Below are positions 12,776-24,000 of a stretch of 64,000 bases of DNA, one piece after another. The DNA comes from Cristatella mucedo (lineage: Eukaryota > Bryozoa > Phylactolaemata > Cristatellidae): assembly GCA_009760855.2 (NCBI GenBank), contig WPIO01000033.1, positions 4,321,001 to 4,385,000 of the forward strand. The letters run 5' to 3'. The notes beneath the pieces were generated by a model. It had not been told where the DNA came from. It searched no databases and saw only the letters and a program-made list of their open reading frames with translations. The position numbers and the translations under genes were made by a program. Position 1 is the first letter of the stretch, and each line of letters opens with the position of its first letter.

Positions 12776-15204
12776 AGGCGAGTGTAATTCGTATCGGTGC
12801 GAAAAGAAGGTAATTTTCCAAACCTGCTGCTTCTGAAGCCTACGATTGCTTGTCCATAGTGTCGAAAAGGCAGTAAGATCACAGGGTTAGGTAGGGATAA
12901 GCCCGTACGGAAAAGAACTTGTCTATATCTGCAACCGAACCTGGGTACTACAGTCGTAGGTTGAAACAACGGAGTTAGCCGAAACACCATTTCCTCACCA
13001 TCAGGGGATTGGCATTAGCCGGAAGATACCCGCTCAACATGTCTCGCAGTGCCATCGCCATCCCTCGCTCGGAGCAGAGGTGAATGGCAAGCTCTGCTAA
13101 ATGGACTGTGCAAGCTCGTCTGTGGCCGCCAATAAAGTAGGCAAACTAACGACAAAAGATCGGCTGCTTCCTCCACTCCAGTCTTTAATCAAATTGGCTC
13201 CCTCACCAACCGTACTCCGGAGTAAACCAAACTCGCGGGAGCTTCGGTTTCGGGGAGTCTGAAAACCACATAACCTAATGTGTGGGGCCACTAGGAATTC
13301 GGATATAAGACTCGGGAAACAAAAGAAATGACTTTGTTGGTCATATACACTGAGCAAAGCTGGAGAACAGTGAATTCGTGCACGGGAGGCGTGGCAGGCC
13401 AGCAGGAATGCTGGAGGCTACGCAAGCAAACAATTCGGAAGCTGCTTAGCGTCAGCTAGTCGCACAGGAAAGCTGCTTGAGAGCTGCTAGACAATCAATT
13501 TAGAGGGGCACACTCTTCCCAGCTCAGCAGCCGGTGGTGGGTTGCTGCCCTGCTCACACTTGCATAATAGTTAGCTGTTTCCCCGGTGATGTTTTCCTGG
13601 CAGCATGGCCAAACTGCAAGCTTTCATCGTTTGACGAAACCTGTAACAACACTAGCAACAGCAATGGCACAGCTGCTAGAGAGTCAGTTGAAAGGTGCTT
13701 TGCCTCCACCCAATTAGAAAGCAGGAACCAGCTCAGCAGCAGGCTAGTGGTGCAGCAGACCTATAGAGATGCAGTGAGAGGCTGTGGAACCCTCGGCATG
13801 TGTACGTCCATGCGAGTGATGTGACAAAAGTGCTCTTTTTCGAAAGTTAGCCAAAGCGTCTTGGACAAAAGAGGCTGACTGCACTTGCAACGAAGCTCCG
13901 GCTAAGAAGCCCCTCGATCTTACCTAGCAAGAGAGCAGAGCCGGATGCTGGTTTGCACTCTAGCAGCCGGATGCTGGTTAAATTATTCAGCCAGCATCGG
14001 AGCATCAAACCTACCTGCTTCTGACCATAATCAATATGCTTAAGCAGCCATGGACAGGCTGCTTGGTCGTGCTGAGGGTACCTAACAATATGCAACAACC
14101 TCCTCCCACCTACCCACTAAGCAGGCATGCACAATCAACATCCCCGGCATCAGATGCAGGCATGTTCTGCCAGGCGCTACAGTGCTTAGCGGGACGGCAC
14201 TTTTTCGTACTCAGGACACGAGGATGACACCACGCCTAGGTAATGAGCATGGACGCACACGCCCCACGAGACCAGCCTGCATTTCATCGGCGCGGTCACC
14301 TGACTCTGGCAGCAGCAGGGGACGGCAGGCTGACTAATGTCGGTCAGGCAAACGGCTCTGCCGTGCAGAAACCAGCCTACACTGCTGTCCACATCCAGCC
14401 AAGTGCCAAATAAAATAAAGAACACTACTAGGATTGAAGATGCTCTTCTCTGGCTGCATTGCAGTTATCCTGGGAAGCAGCAGCAGCAGCTTCAGCCTCA
14501 GCTAGCTCTGGGTCAAGATCCTCAGGTGCTTCTCCCTACGAGCAGCCTTGGCCGAGCCAGCCTACTTAGCAAAGGTAGTGGTGGCTCGAGGTGAACCGCC
14601 ATTAGCCACGATGGATGAAGTGGGACCCTCATTCTCCTAACAGAGCAGCATCTATTAAGCGCTTAACCTTAGCCGATACCGCTTTTGTTTGTGCAGAGCA
14701 CAGTACAGCGGCTATAAAAAGCCTTATTGACATACTAAGCCGAGCTGAGCCCAAGCAGTCGGAGGGCCAGAATGGCATTCTGCAGGAAAGCAAAGCTGCA
14801 GTAGAACCAGTTAGTTAGCTGTACCTCCACCACTGATTGGCCACCACATGTGCAAGCACACATTCAGTGTCAAAGGTAGTAGAATGCATGCACAGTGTCG
14901 GCTACGTGCCAAAGTATTCTGCATGCTTGCAGACTCGCTTGGGCAGCTAAGAGAACCTAATACAGAAATGCACAGCCACAAGCACTATTTGCACAGACAC
15001 CCAAACTTCATGCAGACACAATCGAATTACTTAATTAAAGAAAAGGCATACACGACAGCTAATGCAGTCCCAAGATATGAAGGAAATTGGCGCCCGTGGG
15101 CCGGCATCTATCCACCGTCAGGCTGTAGAATTGTGCATACACAGGGGAATCAATATCCTCTCCATGGCTAACCCGGTTACCAGAGCTGCTGGTTTGTACA
15201 CATT
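12776..15204. other. Unassigned sequence downstream of Kv1
   Basis: No recognisable protein despite several 60-120-codon frames. 13,400-14,620 is rich in CAG/CTG-type trinucleotides (for example GCAGCAGCAGCAGC near 14,476), with repeated AGCTGCT phrases. It could hold exons of a non-coding RNA, but nothing shows that. Confidence 0.4.
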
Positions 15205-15210
15205 TTTATT
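15205..15210 (-). terminator. Candidate poly(A) signal for the Kv1 gene
   Basis: TTTATT on the plus strand reads AATAAA in the direction of the Kv1 transcript, about 365 nt after its stop codon. This is a plausible 3' UTR length. Only the hexamer supports it. Confidence 0.3.
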
Positions 15211-15575
15211 TCAGCAGTGTCAGCAGCCAGTGCACCGCGCTCGAACATGTGCAGTAAATAAATGTACACTCACAGGCGTTTACCGTGGACGGCAGACATT
15301 TGCAAGAGTGCACTAGCAATAGGCAAAAAGACAGACCCAAAAGGCTTCTGCTTAAAAACACAGCAGCTGTGTGCAGACAGTGCCAGACACTGGGGCCTGG
15401 GCTAATGCTGGTAAATGCCACACACGCACGGAAACAGCTATAGATCCCTGCAATGACAATTGTGCATGCACCATGTATGAGAGCAAATGATAAGGCACGA
15501 GCAACAACTGCATACTGACTAGAAAAGCGTCCGACTAGAATTTTGCAATACAGATCATCCAACAATAGATCGTCA

Positions 15576-17165
15576 TCATACGTCAGTCTCGAGGCTATTG
15601 TCGTCTCCTAGACTTTTTAGCTTAGCACTGTGGTTCCACACTGTGGCGCTATCGCTGCCGTTATTGAGAGGCACATCTTCATCGTCGGCACCAGAGGCAT
15701 GCTCGCATCCATAGAAGCTTCGCTGTGTGTGCGCCTCGCCTAAAAAGCTGACGCAGGTCTGCACGTGTTGAAAGGTCTGCTTGTCTTCACTGTCAATCTC
15801 GCGATGATAGAAATAGTTGAAATTTGACACAATTACAGGCACCGGCAGAGCTATCATGAGCACACCGGATATTGCACATAGCGAACCCACGATCTTGCCC
15901 CAAACAGTAATGGGCCGCATGTCACCATAGCCCACAGTTGTCATTGTCACTACTGCCCACCAGAAAGCATCAGGAATGCTCTTAAAGAAGGTGGCCTCGG
16001 TGTCAGCTTCGGCAAAATACACAGCGCTAGAGAACAGTACAACACCAATGATGAGGAAAAAAATTAGCAGACCCAACTCACGCATGCTGGCTTTGAGCGT
16101 CTGACCCAGTATCTGTAAACCCTTTGAGTGTCGAGACAACTTGAATATACGGAAAACTCTCACCAGTCTGATGACTCTAAGGATCGCCAGAGACATTGCC
16201 TGGTTGCTATTGTTTTTCGGCTTCTGCTCGTCAGCTACCACGGTTCCCAGCGTAATGAAGTATGGTATGATGGCCATGATATCTATGAGATTCATAATAT
16301 TTTTAAAGAACAGTATTTTGTCTGGTGATGCAGCAAACCGAATCAGGAGCTCTGAGGTAAACCACACGATGCAGCAAGTCTCAATAATAAAAAACGGCTC
16401 CGTGAAGTTCGGGACATCGTCCTCGAAGATATACTCGATGTACCCGCAGTCAACAAGCGGATCGGTTCGATTGTCAATGCGGTAATGTTTAAACTCCGGA
16501 AGAGTCTCCATGCAGAAGATGACTATGGACAACATGATAATGACCACGGAGAAAATGGCGATGCAGCGTGCTGCCATCGAGCTTTCAGGGTACTCAAAAA
16601 GCAACCACACCTGCTTTTGGAGATCATTCTCGGGTAAGACGCGGTCTTCCTCCTTTATGAAGCCTTCGTCCTCTCGGAATTTTTCCACGGCAGCGTCGCC
16701 TAGTTCGTAGAACTTAATCTCCTCCGAGAAGACATCTAGCGGCACGTTGACTGGCCTTCGAAGTCTACCGCCGCTCTGGTAGTAATACAATATAGCATCA
16801 AAGCTGGGTCTATTACGGTCGAAGAAGTACTCGTTCCGCAGTGGATCGTAGTAGCGATTGCGCTTATCCGGATTGCCGAGCAGAGTGTCGGGAAACTGGC
16901 TCAGAGTTTTAAGCTGCGTCTCGTACCTCATGCCGCTCACGTTGACGATAACTCTTTCGGAGCATTCGTACAGCCCTGATGAAAGCGGCGTCTCTTCCTG
17001 ATGGTACGCGACGCTATCGTCATCCAAGATCTTCGAGATAGATCTGGAAACGGAACGGCAGTAGCCAGCATTGATGAGCTTCGAGGGAACCTGTCTCTGC
17101 GCGTTAAGATACGCCGGTGGACCTCCATTCTCTTGGCGGTCATAACCTCCAAGAATAGCTTCCAT
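15576..17165 (-). CDS. KCNA (Shaker/Kv1): Shaker-family (Kv1) voltage-gated potassium channel, single coding exon
   Basis: Intact 529-residue reading frame encoding one subunit of a tetrameric plasma-membrane K+ channel that repolarises excitable cells. Seen in order: a T1 tetramerisation domain (about 70-165, with the Kv1 block around '[14 protein letters not shown]'); S1 about 199-220; an S1-S2 loop with two N-glycosylation sequons (N232, N253); S2 and S3; an S4 sensor with R330, R333, R336, R339, K342 and R345 at every third residue; S5; a pore with filter TVGYGD (410-415); and S6 with the PVPV hinge (441-444). The last four residues, ETDV, form a class I PDZ ligand. The start is fixed by an in-frame stop codon 12 nt upstream (17175-17177). 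The upstream context is weak (pyrimidine at -3). Length and the absence of introns fit many animal Kv1 genes. There is no obvious basic N-terminal inactivation ball. A 5' UTR intron cannot be excluded. Confidence 0.96.
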   Translation of the reverse strand: MEAILGGYDRQENGGPPAYLNAQRQVPSKLINAGYCRSVSRSISKILDDDSVAYHQEETPLSSGLYECSERVIVNVSGMRYETQLKTLSQFPDTLLGNPDKRNRYYDPLRNEYFFDRNRPSFDAILYYYQSGGRLRRPVNVPLDVFSEEIKFYELGDAAVEKFREDEGFIKEEDRVLPENDLQKQVWLLFEYPESSMAARCIAIFSVVIIMLSIVIFCMETLPEFKHYRIDNRTDPLVDCGYIEYIFEDDVPNFTEPFFIIETCCIVWFTSELLIRFAASPDKILFFKNIMNLIDIMAIIPYFITLGTVVADEQKPKNNSNQAMSLAILRVIRLVRVFRIFKLSRHSKGLQILGQTLKASMRELGLLIFFLIIGVVLFSSAVYFAEADTEATFFKSIPDAFWWAVVTMTTVGYGDMRPITVWGKIVGSLCAISGVLMIALPVPVIVSNFNYFYHREIDSEDKQTFQHVQTCVSFLGEAHTQRSFYGCEHASGADDEDVPLNNGSDSATVWNHSAKLKSLGDDNSLETDV

Positions 17166-17914
17166 GAAATCAATTTAGCGGCATGCTGAGAATTCAGACG
17201 CTGTTACCACGGCCTCACGCTGGCGATCTGGACAGGGACCGGGACCGCGGGACAGCTATAAATAGTTAACTATGGCGGTTCCAAACCCGGATGAGCGAAC
17301 CTAGTCAAGACTAGTTATTGCCAGCAAAAACACGCGGTGGATAGACGCGCAGGCACATGCCACACAAAAATTAAACTTACGGAGGTTGCTCTGTCTCTCT
17401 TTTGTTTACCATTCGTTGTTCACCTAAACGTTACCAGGGGCAGTCTCATAGCCTCCGGCTGGGGCACGTCCGTCACGCCCCATAATAGTACAGGGCACAA
17501 ATAGTTCAGTGCTGATAAGAGCAAACATGGAAGTAAATAGAAATACAAAAATTTCGTCAAATAAAACAAATTAACACTATAAGAGGAATTAAATAGTGCC
17601 ATGCGGTTTTCTTGGCGCGATTTCTGCGCCTGCTACTACAACAGCCAGCAGGCCATGCTAGGTCCGTTTACGGCTTCCGACACGCTTCTCAGATTGAAAA
17701 GACACTATTTTATGCTAAATTAACCTTTGTATTACTTATTTTAAAAAATGTTCATGATATCAAAAATAAATTGCGAAACGGAATACTCATTCTATTTGCG
17801 GAGTAATCTGAATGTAGTCCGTAACCGCTGCAAATGGCGCCCTTTGAGTAGACGTGGGTGTCTGTGGAATTAGCACGCTGAGTTGTCAATTGCTGATACC
17901 TTAGCTGCTCGACG
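17166..17914. promoter_or_regulatory. Shared intergenic region between divergent Kv1 and SNRNP70
   Basis: 749 bp separate the two start codons, which point away from each other, so both promoters or 5' UTRs must lie here or in upstream introns. I see no LINE or SINE copy in it. A TATAAATAG sequence lies at 17257-17265 on the plus strand, and an ATGGCGG sequence, resembling the YY1-type element of housekeeping promoters, at 17272-17278. Either could be chance. A bidirectional promoter is an inference from spacing. Confidence 0.4.
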
Positions 17915-18058
17915 ATGACACAATATCTGCCGCCAAACCTTCTGGCGCTTTTCGCTCCTCGGGATCCTATTCCATTTTTGCCGCCTTTGGACAAACTTCC
18001 CCATGAAAAAAGCGGTGTACCTTACGGCGGCGTGTCTCAGTATCTGAATGAATTCGAG
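17915..18058 (+). CDS. SNRNP70: SNRNP70 coding exon 1
   Basis: Encodes residues 1-48, the N-terminal arm that in other species wraps the U1 core and contacts U1-C. It ends ...NEFE in phase 0 before a GTAAGT donor. Confidence 0.93.
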
Positions 18059-21000
18059 GTAAGTTACGGAATGGCTACGTCGACGGAATCTTTCCCACTC
18101 AGTTTCACGCCATTGAGCGAGTTGCATGCAAATCTTGTGGATTTAGCAGGTGTCAACGTTCTTGACTCCGGACCCGTCTTTCAGCCATTCAGCCTACGTA
18201 GATTTTTGACAACGCAGCCTGACTTGTATACCGTCCTAAGAGAATTGAATCTCTATCCAGGTGCTTTACATATGCCGTAGGGCTCGAGCCAGCGACCTTG
18301 GTTGTCAAAGGCCTTACGCATGCGAGCCACAGAACGCCCGGCGTACCTTGCAAGCCTGATTGGTGTAGTCAACCCTGCATCACTTGCTGGTCGCTGTAAC
18401 AAAAGCGTGGTGCCTGCGTAAGCGTCGAGTCTCGTATTCCGTTCGCCCCAAGGTCCATGGCATCCTTGCCGGACGTCGCTTGCCTTCGTTTTATGTCGTC
18501 GGTAGCTTCTAAAGATTTTATGCCACAGTTGCTTGATCTTGTAATGACGCAGTGCTCTCTGCCTCCGAATTTTCCGGGCTGTGAGCTTTCTCTCGTGGTG
18601 GCTGGCCACTGAGCTTTCCAGGTCTCGAACTTTCAGAGGCATCGCTGAAATAGTGCTGCTAGCCCATCTAGCCCTAGGTTGTCGTGCAATCTACCAGCAT
18701 AGCAAATTGCCAGCGATTGGTCGAGTGTTTACCTACTTAGTATGGTTGCAGTGTGCTTCGTATTAATTAACTAGTGTGGGGTTGTTATCCGCTCTCATGG
18801 TTTAATCCCTTAATGAGTTTAGCAGCTAATGAGGCAAGCATTTACCTCAAGCTGAGACCCGACATAATAATGAGCAATTCTGTGGTTCCATGTCCTTTTG
18901 AGGATTTATGTGGTTTTTGGCTTTAGGATCCAAAGGATACTCCTCCACCGACAAGGGTCGAGACTCGGGATGAACGCAAAGAACGAAAGGTAAGACGTCT
19001 TCGCAAGTGATGAATTGAACCGCCTTTCAAAAGACGCACTTCCTTTGTTATACCACTCCACACTCTCCCCTGCACCTCTCTTGCATTGCGAGCTGGCATT
19101 CGATCGAGTTGTCCCGATGCATATTTATCACGACTAGTACAGGCAGCATCAGTTCCCGATAGTTCCATGCCATGTTACCCTGCTGTTGGCTGCCAACCAG
19201 CATGCATGCACACTAATTTCAGAAAAAGGAGAGAGCTGAGCAGGTCGCCTACAAACTGGAGCAGGACCTCGCACTGTGTAAGGACTGTTGCTTTTTCTTT
19301 GGATAATGAAAACGGCTTTCATGTGGTTTTATTGTTTTTGACAGATGGGTGGTGGTCGTTCTTTTTTATAGGGGATCCTCACAATAATCCCATTCACACA
19401 GAAGATGCTTTCAAGACACTTTTTATAGCTCGCATTGTAAGTATCGGTATAAGTACTGTAGGATGTCAGCAAACAGCTTCCGGATGCTTCCTACTGTCCT
19501 TAATTCGCCGTCTGGCTCCATCGTCCTAACATAATAAAGAATTATGTCCATTACTTTTTGCAGAATTATGACACAAGTGAATCAAAGCTTCGCAGAGAGT
19601 TTGAAATGTATGGACCTATAAGAAAAGTAAGCAGATTTTACTTAACACTGTTCACTGGCAGCTGTTTAAATTGTTACTTTTTTAGAAACTGCCATGCTCA
19701 TGATAGGACTCGACAAACTATTCCTTCCCGTTATGCTTGTGCAGTATTGAGTGGGCATGTGTTCTTAGTGTATATCAAAATAGGCTTATGTTCTATATTG
19801 CCTAAATGTTGACCAGGTGTCGGTTAGTTTGTAAACACTGGCTAGTATGTGCTTAATCTTATTTTGCATAATTTTCTTGTCAATCATGTAAATACTGTAT
19901 CAAATCGATCTCTTAGGCCCGTGGATTTCATGGTCGATTTTTTCTTAATGTTGCAAGCTTCGCTCTAATAGCTTCCAGTATATTATATTGAGTATTGCCT
20001 CAAATTGACCTCCTTTTGTGCCCATTTGCCTACTTCACGTCTTGTGTTGGCCACCGGCCACTTTTCTGTGAGCCACGGTCACATTTGGTAATATATGTGG
20101 CTTGCTTGAAGACATCAATGTGTCTGCTATGCAGAAGTAGCAGTCGGTTAAGTAGTCAATGGGTTGCTGTAAAAAATTTTACTGTAAAGACCTAGAGAAC
20201 TTGAGCAACTACCCCCAAGTCTCCCTTCTACCATTCCTATCTAAGACACTGGAACGAGTCGTGGCAGACCAGCTGAACTCGAATATCGAAACTTCAAACC
20301 TTGATAGTAAGTTCCAGTCTGGCTTTAGAGCTAATCACTCCACAGAGTCAGCATTGCTTAGGGTATACAACGACCCACGTAGGAATGCAGACATAGGTCA
20401 AGTGTCTCTACTTGTTTTGCTCGATCTTTCGGCAGCTTTTGATACTATCGATCACCAAGCTCTTCTAGAGCGCCTCTCATCTCTCCTGGGCATCACCGGC
20501 ATTGCTCTAACAATGGTTCAGATCATATCTCAGTGGGAGACTCCAGAGTATTGATGTGAATGGACAAAGATCATTGGAGACACCACTGAAGTATGGGGTA
20601 CCTCAGGTCTCTGCTTGGTCTGCTTCTTTTCACAGTTTATACTCTCCTTCGTGCCGATGTGATTGCCAAGCACAATCTAGGCTTTCACTTCTATGCGGAT
20701 GACACTCAGTTGTACATTTGCTTTGATCCCTCCCAGCCTTCGAGCATGTCGAATTCTCTCATCTCCCTTGCTGCATGCATTGATAACATCCGCACATGGA
20801 TGGCAGCAAATTTTCTAAAACTAAACGGTGGTAAAACTAACAAGTTATGGGCAAACCCAGCGTGATTCAGAAATTGAAAAGGCTAAAGCTCAAAATCGAC
20901 TCTGCCACCATATCTCCTGTTAAATCTGCACGAAATCTACGTGTCATGATCCAAAGTGACCTTTCGTTAGACGACCACATCAGCTCCAAATCGTCTGCCT

Positions 21001-24000
21001 ACTTTGAGCTACATAACATAGCTGAAATTCGGACTTGTTTAGACAAGGATACATCTAGGTTGGATTTAGCATTTGTGACATCCCATCTTGACTTCTGTAA
21101 CTCGCTGCTTGCTGGCCTACCGGCATGTGCAATCAGATGCTTACAGCTAGTGCAGAACTGTGCAGCTATGCTTGTCTGTCGTGAGCATTGCAGTTGCCGC
21201 ATCACACAACTTCTCGCAGACCTGCACTGGCTACCAGCCAAGCAATGGCTCGACTTCAAGGTTCTGTCGCTCACTTCACCCCTAACCATGTTATTCAATG
21301 TTACTTATCATGCATGATACCCCTCACTGTTCGATCGTATTTCCTTTGCAGCAAATGTCTAGAAAGAGATTGGGTTCTCTGAGGGTATATAAACAAGTGT
21401 ATTATTATTATTCTTAAAATATCGGGACTCTACAAAAGAACATTAGTGAATACAAATTGAATGATAAACTATGACTAAATGGTAACATTATTTCACCTAC
21501 AATCAACTTGTTTTATGAATAACAATACGTGGTTTTGAGAAACAGCTTTTCATCTCACCTTTCAGAGCTTTCTTGCCCACGTCTATTTGAATTGGCCAGT
21601 ATTTTCAGCTCTATGTAGTGACCATCAGGGAAATGCAAATATTTATCTAGCTGAGCAGTTAGAACCAAACTGAGCTAGTGTGCTAAAGCCTCCTTTTTGT
21701 ATACTAGTATTTATATAGGTTAATGGTATTTAAAACTAAAATATAAATCGCTACGATGTATTAGTTTGTGCAGAACAACTTGTTATTACCATGCCTTTAT
21801 TGTTATTTATATGGGTTACATCGAAAAATATATCTTACAAGAATGAAATTTATTAGTTAGCATTAGACTTTTGGCCATAACTGTATCTGCAGCACTCTGG
21901 AAATTGGGTAGAATTTCAAATGTATCACTTCCTGCTCAGACACAAATTTTGTGGAGAATAATAGCCATTTTCTTTCTTTTTAGTCCTAAGCAATTAGGAA
22001 ATAATACTCTCTGGGAGCAACGATATAATTATCAGCATGCAGTGGCATAGGATATGGCTGGGTTCAGGTGATTTAAGCGGTATGCTATTTGCTTGTCACA
22101 ATAAAATGCTTTTTCTTGAGTGAAGGGAAATGCTAAATCAGCATTCCTGTAGCACACGAGACACTGATCACTCCTAGTTACTGTATATCTGCCTCGTTGA
22201 CTGTGTCAGTCCGAAAAAGTGTCAGCCCCCTGCAGCCGTTCTTGTGCTTGACGTCTTCTTTAAGGCCAATTTAGGTGAATTGCTGCATTCCATCCTCTTT
22301 TAAGCGTTCCAGACAAGCTAACTCCTGTCAAGCCAGAAATTAATCTCAAGCACTAGGTTACCGTGTAAACTTATAACAGTCGAGTCCCAGCCACAGTTAA
22401 TTTTTAATTTCTTCACCTGTAGTTTCTGGTCATCATCCTGTAGGGTACTTGGCAGCAGGGTTAGGAGCACTTGGTGATGGAGTGTTGTATCACCGTTGTA
22501 CAACCGAAAAATAGGCATGTTATTTCGTAGGCTGCTTTTAAAAAGGTTTTATGTTTCGTTGTATACTGGTTCTACTACCTTTGTAGAGTAAACATTGTAT
22601 TTCCAAAATGTTGAGTAGATTTTGTTAGCATGTGCTCAACAGACTGACTTCGACTCTGACACTAACCATGGAAGTAATAACACCTTGTTTGTGTTGTAAT
22701 GTAATGTATCTCCGTCTGTAACTCCACAAAGTCATAAAGACCATGTGGATGCAGCCAGGAGAGTTTTGTATAGCCCACTCACAGCCTAAGCGGCTTTCGG
22801 AACGCATTCGGTAGCCAACAGACTTCATCTCACGAAACAAAGAGAAAGTGGGGAAGCATAGCAGAGTCAGGAGAGCAGTTGAAGTAGTGAGTAGCATGGA
22901 AGTAGCAGCTCAGGACCACTGAAAAGGATGTGTCATAGCCGACAGCAGGAGAGTAGTTGTCGTTGTGTAAGAATTGTGGAGTTCCACAGCCCAGGTCCTG
23001 CAGAGCTAATGCTTCGGTCACCAACGGTCTTTAAACGGAGGGATGGGACAGCTAATTTATTGTCAACACAGGACCTGAGGGTGCAAAGAGGCTAAAACTG
23101 GTGCAGCAGTTCAGCTAGGTACGAAGGAGACAAGCCGTGGAGGGCCTTTTAAGAACTTTGCTCTGTATCCTTTGCTCAACCGGCAACCATCCTAGCTCTT
23201 TCAGCAAAGGAGACACTCAAATTGCTGGGACTTGAAGACCAGCCTTGCAGCCATATTCATAGTCAGCTGCAGTGGCATAATAGCTTTCTTTGGCAGCCCA
23301 GTTAAAAGGGAATTACAATAATCAAGACGAGACAGAACTAAGGAGTTAGTTCCCGTTTTCGTTGCTCCGTAGAATGTCATTGTTAACACGGAGGAGAGCA
23401 GTTTCAGTGGTGTGCTGCCTCTTGAACCCTGATTGAAATGTTTCTGACAATTTATTCTTTTCAATACGTTCAACCAGCTGCTTAGCAACAATTTTTTTCA
23501 AGAATCTTTGACAAGAAAGGAAGAAGGGAAACTGGGCGATAGTTTACACGGACCTCTGTATTTAATCCAGGCTTTTAAGTGTGGGTCTAACGATTGCCGA
23601 TTTGAAGGACTTGGGGATGACCCCTTTTCCCAGAGAACCATTAAAAATCTTGGTTATGTCAGGGCTAAGTTGGTCTGCTAGTAGAGACCACAGAGATTAT
23701 GGTATAGGGTCATCAGGAGATGAGCTCTTTTTGCTGGACCTTATTAAGGTAGCCACATCGCATGCAAAAACATCGGAGAACCTTTTAAAGAAGCTCACAG
23801 GCTGTGGAACCGCGATTGCTTTAGTCGGAGGGGGCTTTATGGGACGAATGTGCATAATTGTTTCGGTAATGAAGGCTGAAAACTTTTCGGCTGAGCTCTT
23901 AATATCTGGGGAGTCAGACCTCTCAGCATTTGCCAGTAAATGGTTTACTGTCTTGTAAATCTGTTTAGGGTCCGCCTGGTAGGAATTCACCTTTCGGATG

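Noticed and set aside
16128-17189. Several 60-114-codon frames on the plus strand across the Kv1 gene
   Set aside because: They are antisense shadows of the conserved channel sequence and show no protein similarity of their own.
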